Source: Hoyosella rhizosphaerae
Lineage (GTDB): Bacteria > Actinomycetota > Actinomycetes > Mycobacteriales > Mycobacteriaceae
Direction: 5' to 3'
DNA: 64,000 nt
Assembly (NCBI RefSeq): GCF_014643175.1
Contig: NZ_BMJH01000001.1
Coordinates: 124,001 to 188,000 of the forward strand
Under the pieces are notes generated by a model, which was not told the origin of the DNA, did not search any database, and was given only the letters and a program-made list of their open reading frames with translations. The position numbers and the translations under genes are program-made. Below are positions 52,694-60,850 of the stretch, one piece after another. Every line of letters begins with the position of its first letter. The first letter of the stretch is position 1.

Positions 52694-54144
52694 GCAACCG
52701 CACGCCCTGCGACAGGGCGGAACTCAAAACCCTATTTCTGTTCGAGAAACTCGACGACGAACAACTCGACTGGCTCTGCCGCGACGGCCACATCGAAACC
52801 TTCGACGTCGGCCCAGTCGTCCGCGAAGGCGACCCCGCAACCTGCTTCTACGTCCTCATCGAAGGCGAGATCGCGCTCCGCAAAATGTCGGGTGGACAGG
52901 AAATCGAAACCGTCCGAAGCGCCCACCGCGGCGCCTACTCGGGTGCCTGGTCATCGTTCCTAGGCGACCGTGTGGAACAGACCTACCAAGCATCGATGTA
53001 CGTCACCAAACCAGCACGATTCTTCGTCCTCGACGCGGGCACGTTCTCGCGGATGATGCAGCAATGGTTCCCCATGGCCGTGCACCTACTCGAAGGTGTG
53101 TTCTTCGGCGGTCAAAACACGCGCCGAATCATCGGACAACGCGAACGACTACTCGCGCTCGGATCACTGTCGGCTGGCCTCACACACGAACTCAACAACC
53201 CAGCCGCCGCAGCAGTACGCGCCACCTCAGCGCTACGCGACCGCGTCGCAGGAATGCGCCACAAACTCGGAACGATCGCAAAGAGTGAGGTCGACCCCGC
53301 AGCCCTCGACATCCTCATCACCCTGCAAGAAGAAGCCGTAGCACTCGCGGCAAAAGCACCCACCCTCACACCCATGGAGGAAGCCGACCGCGAAGACGAA
53401 CTCGGCGACTGGTTCGACGACCACGACATCTCAGGCGGCTGGGACCTTGCACCCACCTTCGTGCAAGCCGGAATCACAGTTGACTGGCTCGACAAAGTGG
53501 AAGCAACCACCGGGGAGCACGCGGGCGACGCAACCATGCTCGAAGGTGCCTTGCGGTGGCTGAACTACACCATCGAAACTGAACTACTCCTCAACGAGAT
53601 CGCCGACTCCACCAACCGAATCACCTCGCTTGTCGGCGCAGCGAAACAGTACTCCCAAATGGACCGGGCACCCTTCCAAGTCGTTGACGTGCACGAACTT
53701 CTCGACAGCACCCTCATCATGCTCGGCGGCAAAATCGGCGACGGCATCACCGTGGTGAAAGACTACGACCGTGACCTGCCCAAACTGCCTTGCTACGCGG
53801 CCGAACTCAACCAGGTGTGGACCAATCTCATCGACAACGCCGCCGCAGCAATGGGCGAACACGGCACATTGACCGTGCGGACGTACAGGGAAAACGACTA
53901 TTTAGTTGTAGTAATCATTGACTCCGGGCCAGGCATACCCCCAGAGATTGAAAGCCGGATCTTCGAACCCTTCTTCACCACCAAACCCGTCGGCGAAGGA
54001 ACCGGGCTCGGCCTCGACATCTCATTCCGCATCGTCGTCAACAAACACCGCGGCGACATCCGCGTCGAATCCGTACCGGGCGATACCCGGTTCATCGTCA
54101 GGCTGCCGCTCACCGCACCCGAGATCGACGACGACGAATCCTAG
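52690..54144 (+). CDS. Cyclic-nucleotide-domain histidine kinase
   Basis: 484 residues from the ATG at 52690, coupled to the previous gene; the long open frame to the left is not used. Residues about 10-125 are a cNMP-binding/Crp-like domain (DVGPVVREGDPATCFYVLIEGEIALRK). The dimerisation His is His166 in GLTHELNNPAAA. The HATPase domain has NQVWTNLIDNAAAAMG, IDSGPGIPPE and GTGLGLDISFRIV. It is a soluble kinase, presumably phosphorylating the fused receiver. Confidence 0.9.
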   Translation: MSNRTPCDRAELKTLFLFEKLDDEQLDWLCRDGHIETFDVGPVVREGDPATCFYVLIEGEIALRKMSGGQEIETVRSAHRGAYSGAWSSFLGDRVEQTYQASMYVTKPARFFVLDAGTFSRMMQQWFPMAVHLLEGVFFGGQNTRRIIGQRERLLALGSLSAGLTHELNNPAAAAVRATSALRDRVAGMRHKLGTIAKSEVDPAALDILITLQEEAVALAAKAPTLTPMEEADREDELGDWFDDHDISGGWDLAPTFVQAGITVDWLDKVEATTGEHAGDATMLEGALRWLNYTIETELLLNEIADSTNRITSLVGAAKQYSQMDRAPFQVVDVHELLDSTLIMLGGKIGDGITVVKDYDRDLPKLPCYAAELNQVWTNLIDNAAAAMGEHGTLTVRTYRENDYLVVVIIDSGPGIPPEIESRIFEPFFTTKPVGEGTGLGLDISFRIVVNKHRGDIRVESVPGDTRFIVRLPLTAPEIDDDES

Positions 54145-54680
54145 GCGGCGGGTTCGTCGAGCATTTCGTGAAGCCGTTGTCGAAGTTGGCTGCGCGGCAC
54201 GATTGCTTCGATCGCTGCAAGTACCTCGGCGTCGTCGCTCCGGATGATGCCGAGCAGTACGTGTTCTGCGCCGATAGTGCGGTCCTTACGTGCAATTGCT
54301 TCGCGCAACGCCAGCTCCAGCGACTTTTTGGCGCCAGTGCTGAACGGTATGTGTCCGGTGCGGAAGCGTTTGCGGATAGGGCGGCGGATGTCGAAACCGA
54401 ATCGCTTATTTATGGTGTCGGCGATTGTGTTGAGGTCAATCCCTACTTCGCGCAATGCTTCAGTCTCGCCGGTCGTGAACACTGTGTCTTTGGCGTTTTC
54501 GCGAATCGAATCGGCGCTGACACCGAGTGCAGAGAGGGCGGTGCTGGTATCGGCATCCAGAGATCCGAGCACGCCGAGGATGAGGTGGGTGGGGGTGATG
54601 CGATCGGCTCCGGCGTCTCTTGCCTCCTCTTGTGAGAGGACGACACCGGCGCGGGCTGATCGTGAAAAGCGTTCGAACAT
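54141..54680 (-). CDS. Clp N-terminal-domain protein (ClpC adaptor-domain type)
   Basis: 179 residues from the ATG at 54680 with GGGAAG upstream; the longer frame is a shadow extension. Two ClpN repeats are visible: FERFSRSARAGVVLSQEEARDAGADRITPTHLILGVL and FSTGAKKSLELALREAIARKDRTIGAEHVLLGII. There is no ATPase domain, so it may act as a substrate adaptor or decoy for ClpC. It is 5 bp after a small HTH gene and is probably co-transcribed. Confidence 0.88.
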   Translation of the reverse strand: MFERFSRSARAGVVLSQEEARDAGADRITPTHLILGVLGSLDADTSTALSALGVSADSIRENAKDTVFTTGETEALREVGIDLNTIADTINKRFGFDIRRPIRKRFRTGHIPFSTGAKKSLELALREAIARKDRTIGAEHVLLGIIRSDDAEVLAAIEAIVPRSQLRQRLHEMLDEPAA

Positions 54681-54685
54681 GGCTG

Positions 54686-54886
54686 CTACTTCCCGTATTT
54701 TTTGTGCACGGCTTGTCGGCTGACTCCGAGCCGCTGGGCGATTTCGTTCCAGGACCATCCGTGTGTCCGTGCATTGCTGACATGAACTGCCTCGAGTTGG
54801 TCGGCGAGTTTTCGCAACGCAACAACGGCTTGTAGTCCGACGGCCGGGTCTCCTGCCGCGACCGAATCTTCCAGTGGTGAGGTCAT
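54686..54886 (-). CDS. Small helix-turn-helix regulator
   Basis: 66 residues from the ATG at 54886. The last third is an HTH (WSWNEIAQRLGVSRQAVHKKYGK). There is no effector domain; an N-terminal helical part may dimerise. No ribosome site lies in front of the ATG, and the twin palindrome begins 5 bp upstream, so the transcript is probably leaderless. Pairing of an HTH gene with a ClpN protein is common in actinobacteria, and self-regulation of the pair is inferred. Confidence 0.78.
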   Translation of the reverse strand: MTSPLEDSVAAGDPAVGLQAVVALRKLADQLEAVHVSNARTHGWSWNEIAQRLGVSRQAVHKKYGK

Positions 54887-54890
54887 ACAA

Positions 54891-54933
54891 GTCAATCTAG
54901 GTTGACGCCCAGCGGTTGTCAACCTAGATTGAC
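54891..54933. promoter_or_regulatory. Twin palindromic operator of the HTH-ClpN pair
   Basis: GTCAATCTAGGTTGAC and GTCAACCTAGATTGAC are perfect reverse complements separated by 11 bp, giving a 43-bp element. Each half is itself nearly palindromic (GTCAA-N6-TTGAC), so two dimers could bind with centres 27 bp apart. Confidence 0.85.
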
Positions 54934-54953
54934 GCTTTGGTTTTTCTGGTTCG

Positions 54954-55011
54954 CATGTGCTGAAAAATACATCGAAAAGTGTGTGTTGGGTGATGCATTT
55001 TTCTGCACATG
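54954..55011. repeat. 58-bp palindromic repeat, copy A
   Basis: Left arm CATGTGCTGAAAAATACATC and right arm GATGCATTTTTCTGCACATG with an 18-base loop. It ends 5 bp before the HNH stop codon. It is the most diverged of four copies. Confidence 0.85.
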
Positions 55012-55015
55012 TGGT

Positions 55016-56062
55016 TCAGGCGCCGAAGGGGGAATAGCTGCCGCGCCCGACCCACAGCGGTACCCCTGGCGGAAGACCGTTGTAAATCCCCGCACTAGCC
55101 TTCTGCGTCCTTGTAAGCAGTACGGGCACGCGTGTGTGTTCACTGATGCTGGCGAGATCTGTCTTGTCGCGCGCCAGTGCCCGATCCGTGTGCTCGCGGA
55201 TGGGTAGCGTCGCGGATTTGTCGAGGTTGCACCGTGCATCAGCGGCGACATAGTTCGCAATCCCGTCGAGGGGAACCTTCGAGAACGGGATGACGTGATC
55301 GATGTGGAGAGTCTTAGGGAGCTTCGTGTCGCAGTAGAAGCAGCGGTTGTTTTGAAGATCGCGGAGATGCGGGCCGACGACGGCAAGGCTCGACCGATCA
55401 CTGCCAAAGAGGAACCCTGCGAGGTCGTCGGTTTCGAGCTCATGGCGGTTCCAACGCACGACGTCATCTGTCCACATGATTTCGATGACAGGACGTATCA
55501 GGCCAGCTAACTCGCGCATCGCATGCGCGACCCCAGGTTTAAGGACGATCATCCATCCGATGGCATCGAGTTCAGCGCTCGTCATCTTGTTGCTGAACGC
55601 GCTGGAATCGAAGATGAAATCGGTTGTGCCTGTGAATGATTTGGCATTCGGCGTTTGCAGGTAGGTGAGAGGGTTATGGATGAGTTTCCGCTGAACCTTG
55701 TTGACGAGCGAGAAATAGTCTGGGTCGCCGACTTCGCGAGCAGCTTCGGGGGTGTGCAGCTTCTTGGCCTGAAGGATGGGCCGCGTGTGGGCGATGAATG
55801 CAGGGATCGCTGCCTTTTGGGATGACTGATGCAGGATTCCATGTTCCGCGTAGGGGCGCACCTGTCGCCAGTAATAGCCGATGACGCGGTGGGTGAGTTC
55901 GCTGATCGGAATCGCGAATGTCGCCTCGGGGCCCACTTCGTTCTCGACACAAACGTCGATCATCGCCATGAGTGTCGCGAGTTTGTAGGTAGACACCCTC
56001 CGCCCGGTTTCGAGGAGCGCCACCAGGCGTTGCGCAAACTCGAGGGGTGCTTGGTGATCCAC
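55016..56062 (-). CDS. HNH endonuclease-domain protein
   Basis: 348 residues. The C-terminal third carries an HNH/Zn-finger nuclease core: CFYCDTKLPKTLHIDHVIPFSKV followed by NYVAADARCNLDKS. The N-terminal 220 residues are helical (FAQRLVALLETGRRVSTYKLATLMAMIDV) and not recognised, and could be a DNA- or ligand-sensing part. A homing-type, restriction or phage-defence role is possible. It is flanked by copies A and B of the 58-bp palindrome and is divergent from another nuclease-like gene. Confidence 0.83.
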   Translation of the reverse strand: MDHQAPLEFAQRLVALLETGRRVSTYKLATLMAMIDVCVENEVGPEATFAIPISELTHRVIGYYWRQVRPYAEHGILHQSSQKAAIPAFIAHTRPILQAKKLHTPEAAREVGDPDYFSLVNKVQRKLIHNPLTYLQTPNAKSFTGTTDFIFDSSAFSNKMTSAELDAIGWMIVLKPGVAHAMRELAGLIRPVIEIMWTDDVVRWNRHELETDDLAGFLFGSDRSSLAVVGPHLRDLQNNRCFYCDTKLPKTLHIDHVIPFSKVPLDGIANYVAADARCNLDKSATLPIREHTDRALARDKTDLASISEHTRVPVLLTRTQKASAGIYNGLPPGVPLWVGRGSYSPFGA

Positions 56063-56090
56063 ATGATCAGCATAAGGGGCGGTGTTTCAG

Positions 56091-56148
56091 CATGTGCAGA
56101 AGAATGCAGCGGAACCGCGGCTCCCGATCATGCATTTCTCTGCACATG
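56091..56148. repeat. 58-bp palindromic repeat, copy B
   Basis: Arms CATGTGCAGAAGAATGCA and TGCATTTCTCTGCACATG with a 22-base loop, in the 135-bp gap between the divergent HNH and DUF559 genes, where it could affect both promoters. Confidence 0.88.
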
Positions 56149-56197
56149 CGAACCGGGAACTGTGACGTGGTCGACCAAGTGAATCCCGCGGGCCCGC

Positions 56198-57073
56198 GTG
56201 TGCGTCACCACAGATGTGCAACCGTTCAAACCCAGCCAACGAGGTGTCACTCGCGGCGAACTCGCCCGCTATCGGCGCCTACTCAGCGGTGTTTACGTCG
56301 ATCCCCAGCATGAGGTCACCCCGCTGCTGAAGGCGCGGGCTGCGTGGGTGTGGGCTGATGGCAAGTGCGTACTGTCGGGCGTTTCCGCCGCAGCAGTCCA
56401 CGGCACCCGATACCTTCCTAACGGCGCACCTGAGATCGTGTACCGCAAAGCAGCGGCCGTAACGGGATTGGCGGTCCATCGAGATCGTCTGCGGCGAAGC
56501 GACATTACGGTGAAACGCCAAATGCGCGTCACCACGCCAGCACGCACAGCATTCGATCTGGCGCGGCGCCAACCACTTTACAAAGCTGTCGCGATGGTCG
56601 ACGCGCTGTATCAGGCGACCTATCTCACCCCGAAACGACTAGCGAAGTTCGCCGCCGACAATGGTGGCCACCGTGGGATTCGGGCATTGCGCAGTGTAAT
56701 CGAGCTGTCCGATGACGGCGCTGAATCGCCGCGGGAAACGTATCTGCGGCTGCTCATCATCCAGGCGGGCTTCCCGCGACCGGTTACCCAGCATGTGGTG
56801 TGTGACGCGTCCGGAACCTTTCTCGGGCGCGCCGACTTGGCCTGGCCGGAGTGGAAAGTCGCAGTCGAGTATGAAGGCGCGCACCATTTCACCGATTCGC
56901 GACAGGCTCGGCGGGATGCGCTTCGGTCGAACGCGTTTATGCGCTCGGGGTGGCGTGTTATTCGGGTGCTGAACGAGTCGACTCAACACCCGTCGACGCT
57001 GGTGGCGCACATCGACGAAACGCTCCGGGCTGCGGGGTGGTCCGGCTTAACGCATGTGCAGAAGAATGCATGA
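56198..57073 (+). CDS. DUF559/AbiEi-like nuclease-fold protein
   Basis: 291 residues from a GTG; a GTG seven codons later is an alternative. The N-terminus (QRGVTRGELARYRRLLSGVYV) resembles the winged helix of AbiEi-type antitoxins. The C-terminus is a DUF559/Vsr-like fold with RADLAWPEWKVAVEYEGAHHFTD and RSGWRVIRV, the pattern of PD-(D/E)xK nucleases. The last six residues (HVQKNA) and the stop codon are encoded by repeat copy C, so the original C-terminus may have been replaced. No AbiEii toxin is adjacent. Confidence 0.8.
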   Translation: MCVTTDVQPFKPSQRGVTRGELARYRRLLSGVYVDPQHEVTPLLKARAAWVWADGKCVLSGVSAAAVHGTRYLPNGAPEIVYRKAAAVTGLAVHRDRLRRSDITVKRQMRVTTPARTAFDLARRQPLYKAVAMVDALYQATYLTPKRLAKFAADNGGHRGIRALRSVIELSDDGAESPRETYLRLLIIQAGFPRPVTQHVVCDASGTFLGRADLAWPEWKVAVEYEGAHHFTDSRQARRDALRSNAFMRSGWRVIRVLNESTQHPSTLVAHIDETLRAAGWSGLTHVQKNA

Positions 57074-57110
57074 TCCTCGGCGGGCTAGGTGATGCATTTC
57101 TCTGCACGTG
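57053..57110. repeat. 58-bp palindromic repeat, copy C
   Basis: Left arm CATGTGCAGAAGAATGCATG inside the end of the DUF559 gene, right arm GATGCATTTCTCTGCACGTG beyond it. Same length and orientation as the other copies. Confidence 0.88.
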
Positions 57111-57163
57111 CGACGAGAGCAAACATTCTCGACGCGAGGTGGAACCAAACCGGTGCGTCGGTG

Positions 57164-57193
57164 CGTCGTACTTATCTGACGTCTAGTACGACG
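57164..57193. promoter_or_regulatory. Inverted repeat upstream of the type VII substrate operon
   Basis: CGTCGTAC-N14-GTACGACG, 20 bp before the first start codon. It overlaps the expected promoter or leader, so it is a candidate operator or mRNA hairpin. Confidence 0.5.
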
Positions 57194-57212
57194 ACGCCTA
57201 TAGGGGGATGGG

Positions 57213-57509
57213 ATGAACGAGCTCGAAGTGTCTTCACAAGAACTCCAGCGCATCGGGGGGATTCTTGGCGAGGTTGCGTCGACCATGGCGCAGGCCAGTC
57301 GCGAACTGGGGCGCGCCAGGGTGTTCGACCTGGGCTCACACACGCTGGCGTCGGCTGCACAGAACTTCCACGAGCGGTGGGAACACGGCGTCACCGAGCT
57401 GAGCAAGGCAAGCGACCTCATGAGCGAGGGAATCAGCAAAACAGCCAAGTTGTATGCCGCAGCCGAACGAGCCCACACCGGAATGTACAGACCAGGCGGT
57501 GACCGGTGA
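57213..57509 (+). CDS. Small ESX/EspC-type type VII secretion protein
   Basis: 98 residues, all-helical: VSSQELQRIGGILGEVASTMAQ, a turn around FDLGSHTL, and a second helix with FHERWEHGVTELSKA (Trp56, in the place of the WXG turn). Length and pattern match EspC/WXG100-like secretion partners. Such small proteins form dimers with, or escort, larger type VII substrates. It is first of four overlapping genes; the next starts within its stop codon. Confidence 0.75.
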   Translation: MNELEVSSQELQRIGGILGEVASTMAQASRELGRARVFDLGSHTLASAAQNFHERWEHGVTELSKASDLMSEGISKTAKLYAAAERAHTGMYRPGGDR

Positions 57510-58699
57510 CAGTTCTCAGCGACAGTTTTGAGAGCCGTCTCGGGACTATGACTGGATTCTCCACCATCAGTCCGAGGACAGCTGATTTTTCTGCCCTTAG
57601 GTTCGACCCGGCACCAGGCAGCCTGCCCGATGTCGAGGCGCTTGCCGACCAGTTCGAATTGGTTGCGCGCCAGCTCGACGATGCACACCACTCCTTGCGC
57701 AACATCCAGGTAGGCAATGGCACCTGGACCGGAGAGGCTGCCAACCATTTCGCAACGGCGATTACCGAGTTCATGCCGCTGGTTGGCATGGGTGCGGAAT
57801 CGTTCACGGATGCGTCCCGCGCATTGCGGGACTGGGCCACATTGCTGGCCACTTTTCAGGACAAAGCAGCGAGGCTCGAAGCAGAAGCGAAGGCTGCACT
57901 TCGCGTAGTGGTAGCCGCAGAAGCCAACCCGGACCTACATATCACGGTGGGCGATCTTGCAGCTGTGGACCGGCATCGGCAGGCGCGGCAGCAACTCGAC
58001 AGTGCAAATGAGGTGCTGGAGCACATTCGCTGGCAGGCTCGCCAATTACTCCAAGAACACCAGCGCACAGCTGACGACATCGCGCGACGTCTCGATGCCG
58101 CGGCAGACAAGGCGCCGGACGGACCTCGATGGCTCGAACGCTTCGCGCAGGCATTCCACAATGTGCTGGAAGCGCTCCTCGATCTCGGCGAACTCGGTTG
58201 GGAATTCATCGAGGAAAATGCCGAACTCATCGGTGCGATCTCGGCGGTAATGGGTGAACTCAGCAGCTACCTCGGCATGACCGCAGCAGTCCTCGCCGTG
58301 ATGCCATTCGGTTTTACCCAAGCCGCCGCGGCGGTGATCGGACCAGCCGCACTAGGCCTAGGAGTGGCGGCGACGATCGGGTCTGCGGTCGCAGCGACAG
58401 CAGGCGCCGACAACACCGATTGGAGTGATGTCGCAATGAATGGAGCAGGGCTGATCCCGTTCGGCCAAATTGCAGGTAAGGCTGCCCCGGCGCTGGGACT
58501 CGCTGGAAGTGGGGCTGTTCTGAGCGATGTAGTCGATATTCTTCACACCCCCGTGCTCTATCACGTGGACGCTGCGCGAACTGGAACTCTTCATGAGATG
58601 AATCCAAGCCCAATCGTCCACGGCGCTGAACGGATCAAAAACAGTGTGCTCGACCTCGGTGACGAAATCAGCGCATCACAGGAAAGCAGGAGCAACTGA
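57506..58699 (+). CDS. Putative type VII-secreted effector, WXG-type N-terminus and hydrophobic C-terminal region
   Basis: 397 residues from GTG. The N-terminal 100 residues contain the WXG motif GNGTWTGEAANHF (Trp74-Gly76) in a helical hairpin, and a long coiled-coil follows (about 105-195). Residues about 245-310 are hydrophobic and Gly/Ala-rich (AAAVIGPAALGLGVAATIGSAVAA), able to insert in membranes. The last 80 residues (VVDILHTPVLYHVDAARTG) are unrecognised and would be the toxin or anchor part. No known nuclease or NADase motif was found. Confidence 0.75.
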   Translation: MTVLSDSFESRLGTMTGFSTISPRTADFSALRFDPAPGSLPDVEALADQFELVARQLDDAHHSLRNIQVGNGTWTGEAANHFATAITEFMPLVGMGAESFTDASRALRDWATLLATFQDKAARLEAEAKAALRVVVAAEANPDLHITVGDLAAVDRHRQARQQLDSANEVLEHIRWQARQLLQEHQRTADDIARRLDAAADKAPDGPRWLERFAQAFHNVLEALLDLGELGWEFIEENAELIGAISAVMGELSSYLGMTAAVLAVMPFGFTQAAAAVIGPAALGLGVAATIGSAVAATAGADNTDWSDVAMNGAGLIPFGQIAGKAAPALGLAGSGAVLSDVVDILHTPVLYHVDAARTGTLHEMNPSPIVHGAERIKNSVLDLGDEISASQESRSN

Positions 58700-59196
58700 T
58701 GGGTGGAGCCATATTGGCATTCTTGGTGGTGTTCGGCCTAGTCAATTTTGTGGTTTGGTACGTGGCTTGGACTGCGGTTCACGTTTCGAGTTTGCTGAAG
58801 GGGCGGCGTATGACTGTCGAGCAACAGACTGCCCGCTTCATTGAGCTTCTCGATGGGCGTGACGAGGTGTACATCTCCATGTACGAAATGAAGATCCCCA
58901 AGCGCGACTACACCAAAATCGCCGAGCAACATGGCTACCAATGGGTGGGCTGGACACGCCAATTTACCTGTCTTGTCATATATCGCATCGACCCAGCCCT
59001 GACATTTGTTCGGCGTGAGCTAGTACGAACTAACCGCAAGCGAGTCATCGGAAAGAACTGGATATACCACAAAGCTGATCGACTCCTGCCTAGCGCTTGT
59101 CATCGCGACCGTTCTGTCCGAGCACCAAAACCACCGCAACATGAGTCGTACTTGCAGTACACGACCACAGACGTTAGCAAGGGGTCCCTTCGATGA
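58699..59196 (+). CDS. Membrane-anchored hypothetical protein in the type VII operon
   Basis: 165 residues. One N-terminal membrane helix (ILAFLVVFGLVNFVVWYVAW) is followed by a basic cytoplasmic domain (MKIPKRDYTKIAEQHGYQWVGW, VRRELVRTNRKRVIGKNW). No family is recognised. It overlaps the effector gene by one base (TGATG), and the next gene overlaps it by 4. Being coupled to an effector with hydrophobic segments, it could be the immunity protein or an export factor. Confidence 0.65.
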   Translation: MGGAILAFLVVFGLVNFVVWYVAWTAVHVSSLLKGRRMTVEQQTARFIELLDGRDEVYISMYEMKIPKRDYTKIAEQHGYQWVGWTRQFTCLVIYRIDPALTFVRRELVRTNRKRVIGKNWIYHKADRLLPSACHRDRSVRAPKPPQHESYLQYTTTDVSKGSLR

Positions 59197-59822
59197 TCGG
59201 GCTGTCGGTCCCGCCGGGGACTGTTGCTATTCCATTGGATGCGGACGAATCTGAACGTCAAACAGGTGCGAAAGCGCTGCTGGCGAATCTTCCGGCTGGG
59301 CATGAATTTGCGGGGGATCGCGCGGCGGAAACCGCCATCGCGGATCTCGGCGGCACACTCCGAGACTCAGGAATCACGTACGCAGCAGTGCTCAGCAAAC
59401 CAGGCGAGACACCCGAGAAATGCGCCATGCTCATCGTCGCGTATTCCGAGCTGAATCGCAGCGCAGGTTCGAACGACGGTCGCGGGGCTGCTGTCGATGC
59501 GATCCGCAGCATCTGTGCAGTGAAGCATCCGCAGGCCCAGGTCGATGTTGTGCCGCTGGCGAATGGTCGGGCCGTCCGGGTGCTGAGGGGCCAGAAAGTC
59601 GCAGTGCCACCATCGATTACGTCGCTCGACGACACTGTGGAAGCTGAGTCACGGTCCGTCCAATACCTTGTGCCGTCGCCTGAGGCTTCGTCGCTTATCA
59701 CTATTGAGGTGACCACGGGAAGCGTGGACCTGTGGCCGTATTTCTCTGAGCAAGCTGCCCAAATCGCGGGCCGAATCAAGTTCGGTGGTCAGGCCTTACA
59801 GCCCAGAACGCTCAACCTGTAG
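59193..59822 (+). CDS. Hypothetical protein, last gene of the type VII operon
   Basis: 209 residues, soluble and alpha/beta. It contains GITYAAVLSKPGETPEKCAMLIVAYSEL, an interspersed RGAAVDAIRSICAV and a C-terminal beta-rich half (VQYLVPSPEASSLITIEVTTGSVDLW). It resembles in style the chaperone- or immunity-like proteins that follow type VII substrates, such as EspG- or DUF-type partners, but no family was identified. The ATGA overlap indicates tight co-expression. Confidence 0.65.
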   Translation: MIGLSVPPGTVAIPLDADESERQTGAKALLANLPAGHEFAGDRAAETAIADLGGTLRDSGITYAAVLSKPGETPEKCAMLIVAYSELNRSAGSNDGRGAAVDAIRSICAVKHPQAQVDVVPLANGRAVRVLRGQKVAVPPSITSLDDTVEAESRSVQYLVPSPEASSLITIEVTTGSVDLWPYFSEQAAQIAGRIKFGGQALQPRTLNL

Positions 59823-59830
59823 GGGGGGAT

Positions 59831-60724
59831 CTAACAAGCGATGAGTTCTGCCGGGTCGCTGGTGGTGTCGAGCCAGCGTCCGTATGCGTTACCTCCGAGT
59901 CGACGCACTGTGGAGCAGATTTGGGCGTGTGTGTTTCCGGCGGGGAAGTACACCGCGTAGATGGGGTTGCCGTTGAAGGACTGACGCAGTGATGGGCAGG
60001 CTTGGTCGGTCCGCAGGTAGCGCGCACCTGAGTGTTGATTGAGTGCGTTTTGCACTTCGTTTGCGTACCGGCCGGGGGTGGTGGCGCTATACACCACGGC
60101 GATCCCGCTACCGTCACACGCAGGCCTTGTCATGGGTGTTGTGAGTCCGAGGTCGCCGGAATCAGACGTCGCGGATGGTGCCGCGTTGTGGCAATCGTAA
60201 AGTGCGCTGCCGGGCCAGTTGGTGCTCATCCATTGCTGGAGGCCATGAGGCGCGGTAGTGCAAAACCGTTCGTGAACCGCATGATCGGGAACGCCTTCGA
60301 GGAACCAGTATGTCCAGTCGTCGTTGTATTCGAAGACCGCTGGTATGGCTTGGCGATCATCGAAACTGACTGAGGCTCCGACCCATCGCCCAGTGCAGTA
60401 GTGATTGTGCAGTCGGATTTGTTGGGTTGGGGCTGTGGGGAAGGCGGCTTGCGTTGTGTTGTTGATGGTGTCGTGAGCTGTGGCGGCAGTGAAGCTATCG
60501 CACGGGCCTTGTGCGATCTGTGAATCGTGATCTGCTTCGTCGGCATCTGCATCACCAGAGTTCCCGTCATGGATGGTGACCTCAAACTCTGATTCACTTG
60601 GATCCTCGTCGTGATTAGCCGTTGTCCTATCAGCCGTGTCGAAAGGGTTCGGGAGCTCTTGAGCGGCGGAACACCCGGTGGTTACGAGGGAAAGCGCGGC
60701 GATCAGTACGGTCATTCGTCTCAT
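59831..60724 (-). CDS. Lipoprotein of unknown function
   Basis: 297 residues with lipobox VTTGC (Cys18). An acidic linker (Asp/Ser/His-rich, about 30-70) leads to two Cys-containing domains. The first has HDTINNTTQAAFPTAPTQQIRLHNHYCTGRWVGASVSFDDR and the second ARYLRTDQACPSLRQSFNGNPIYAVYFPAGN, repeating a Cys-stabilised alpha/beta unit. No family is recognised; extracellular domains of some actinobacterial Ser/Thr kinases look similar. It is convergent with the type VII operon, 8 bp away. Confidence 0.7.
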   Translation of the reverse strand: MRRMTVLIAALSLVTTGCSAAQELPNPFDTADRTTANHDEDPSESEFEVTIHDGNSGDADADEADHDSQIAQGPCDSFTAATAHDTINNTTQAAFPTAPTQQIRLHNHYCTGRWVGASVSFDDRQAIPAVFEYNDDWTYWFLEGVPDHAVHERFCTTAPHGLQQWMSTNWPGSALYDCHNAAPSATSDSGDLGLTTPMTRPACDGSGIAVVYSATTPGRYANEVQNALNQHSGARYLRTDQACPSLRQSFNGNPIYAVYFPAGNTHAQICSTVRRLGGNAYGRWLDTTSDPAELIAC

Positions 60725-60850
60725 AGCAACTCATTCGTTTGGCCTAGATGAATGCGACGCATAATCGTACAAGGTTATCGCAGGTCAAACATGTCGGTCG
60801 AACGGCGGACCCGGAACTTCACTCGTGCCCTCGGTGCGCCCGCGTTGTCA

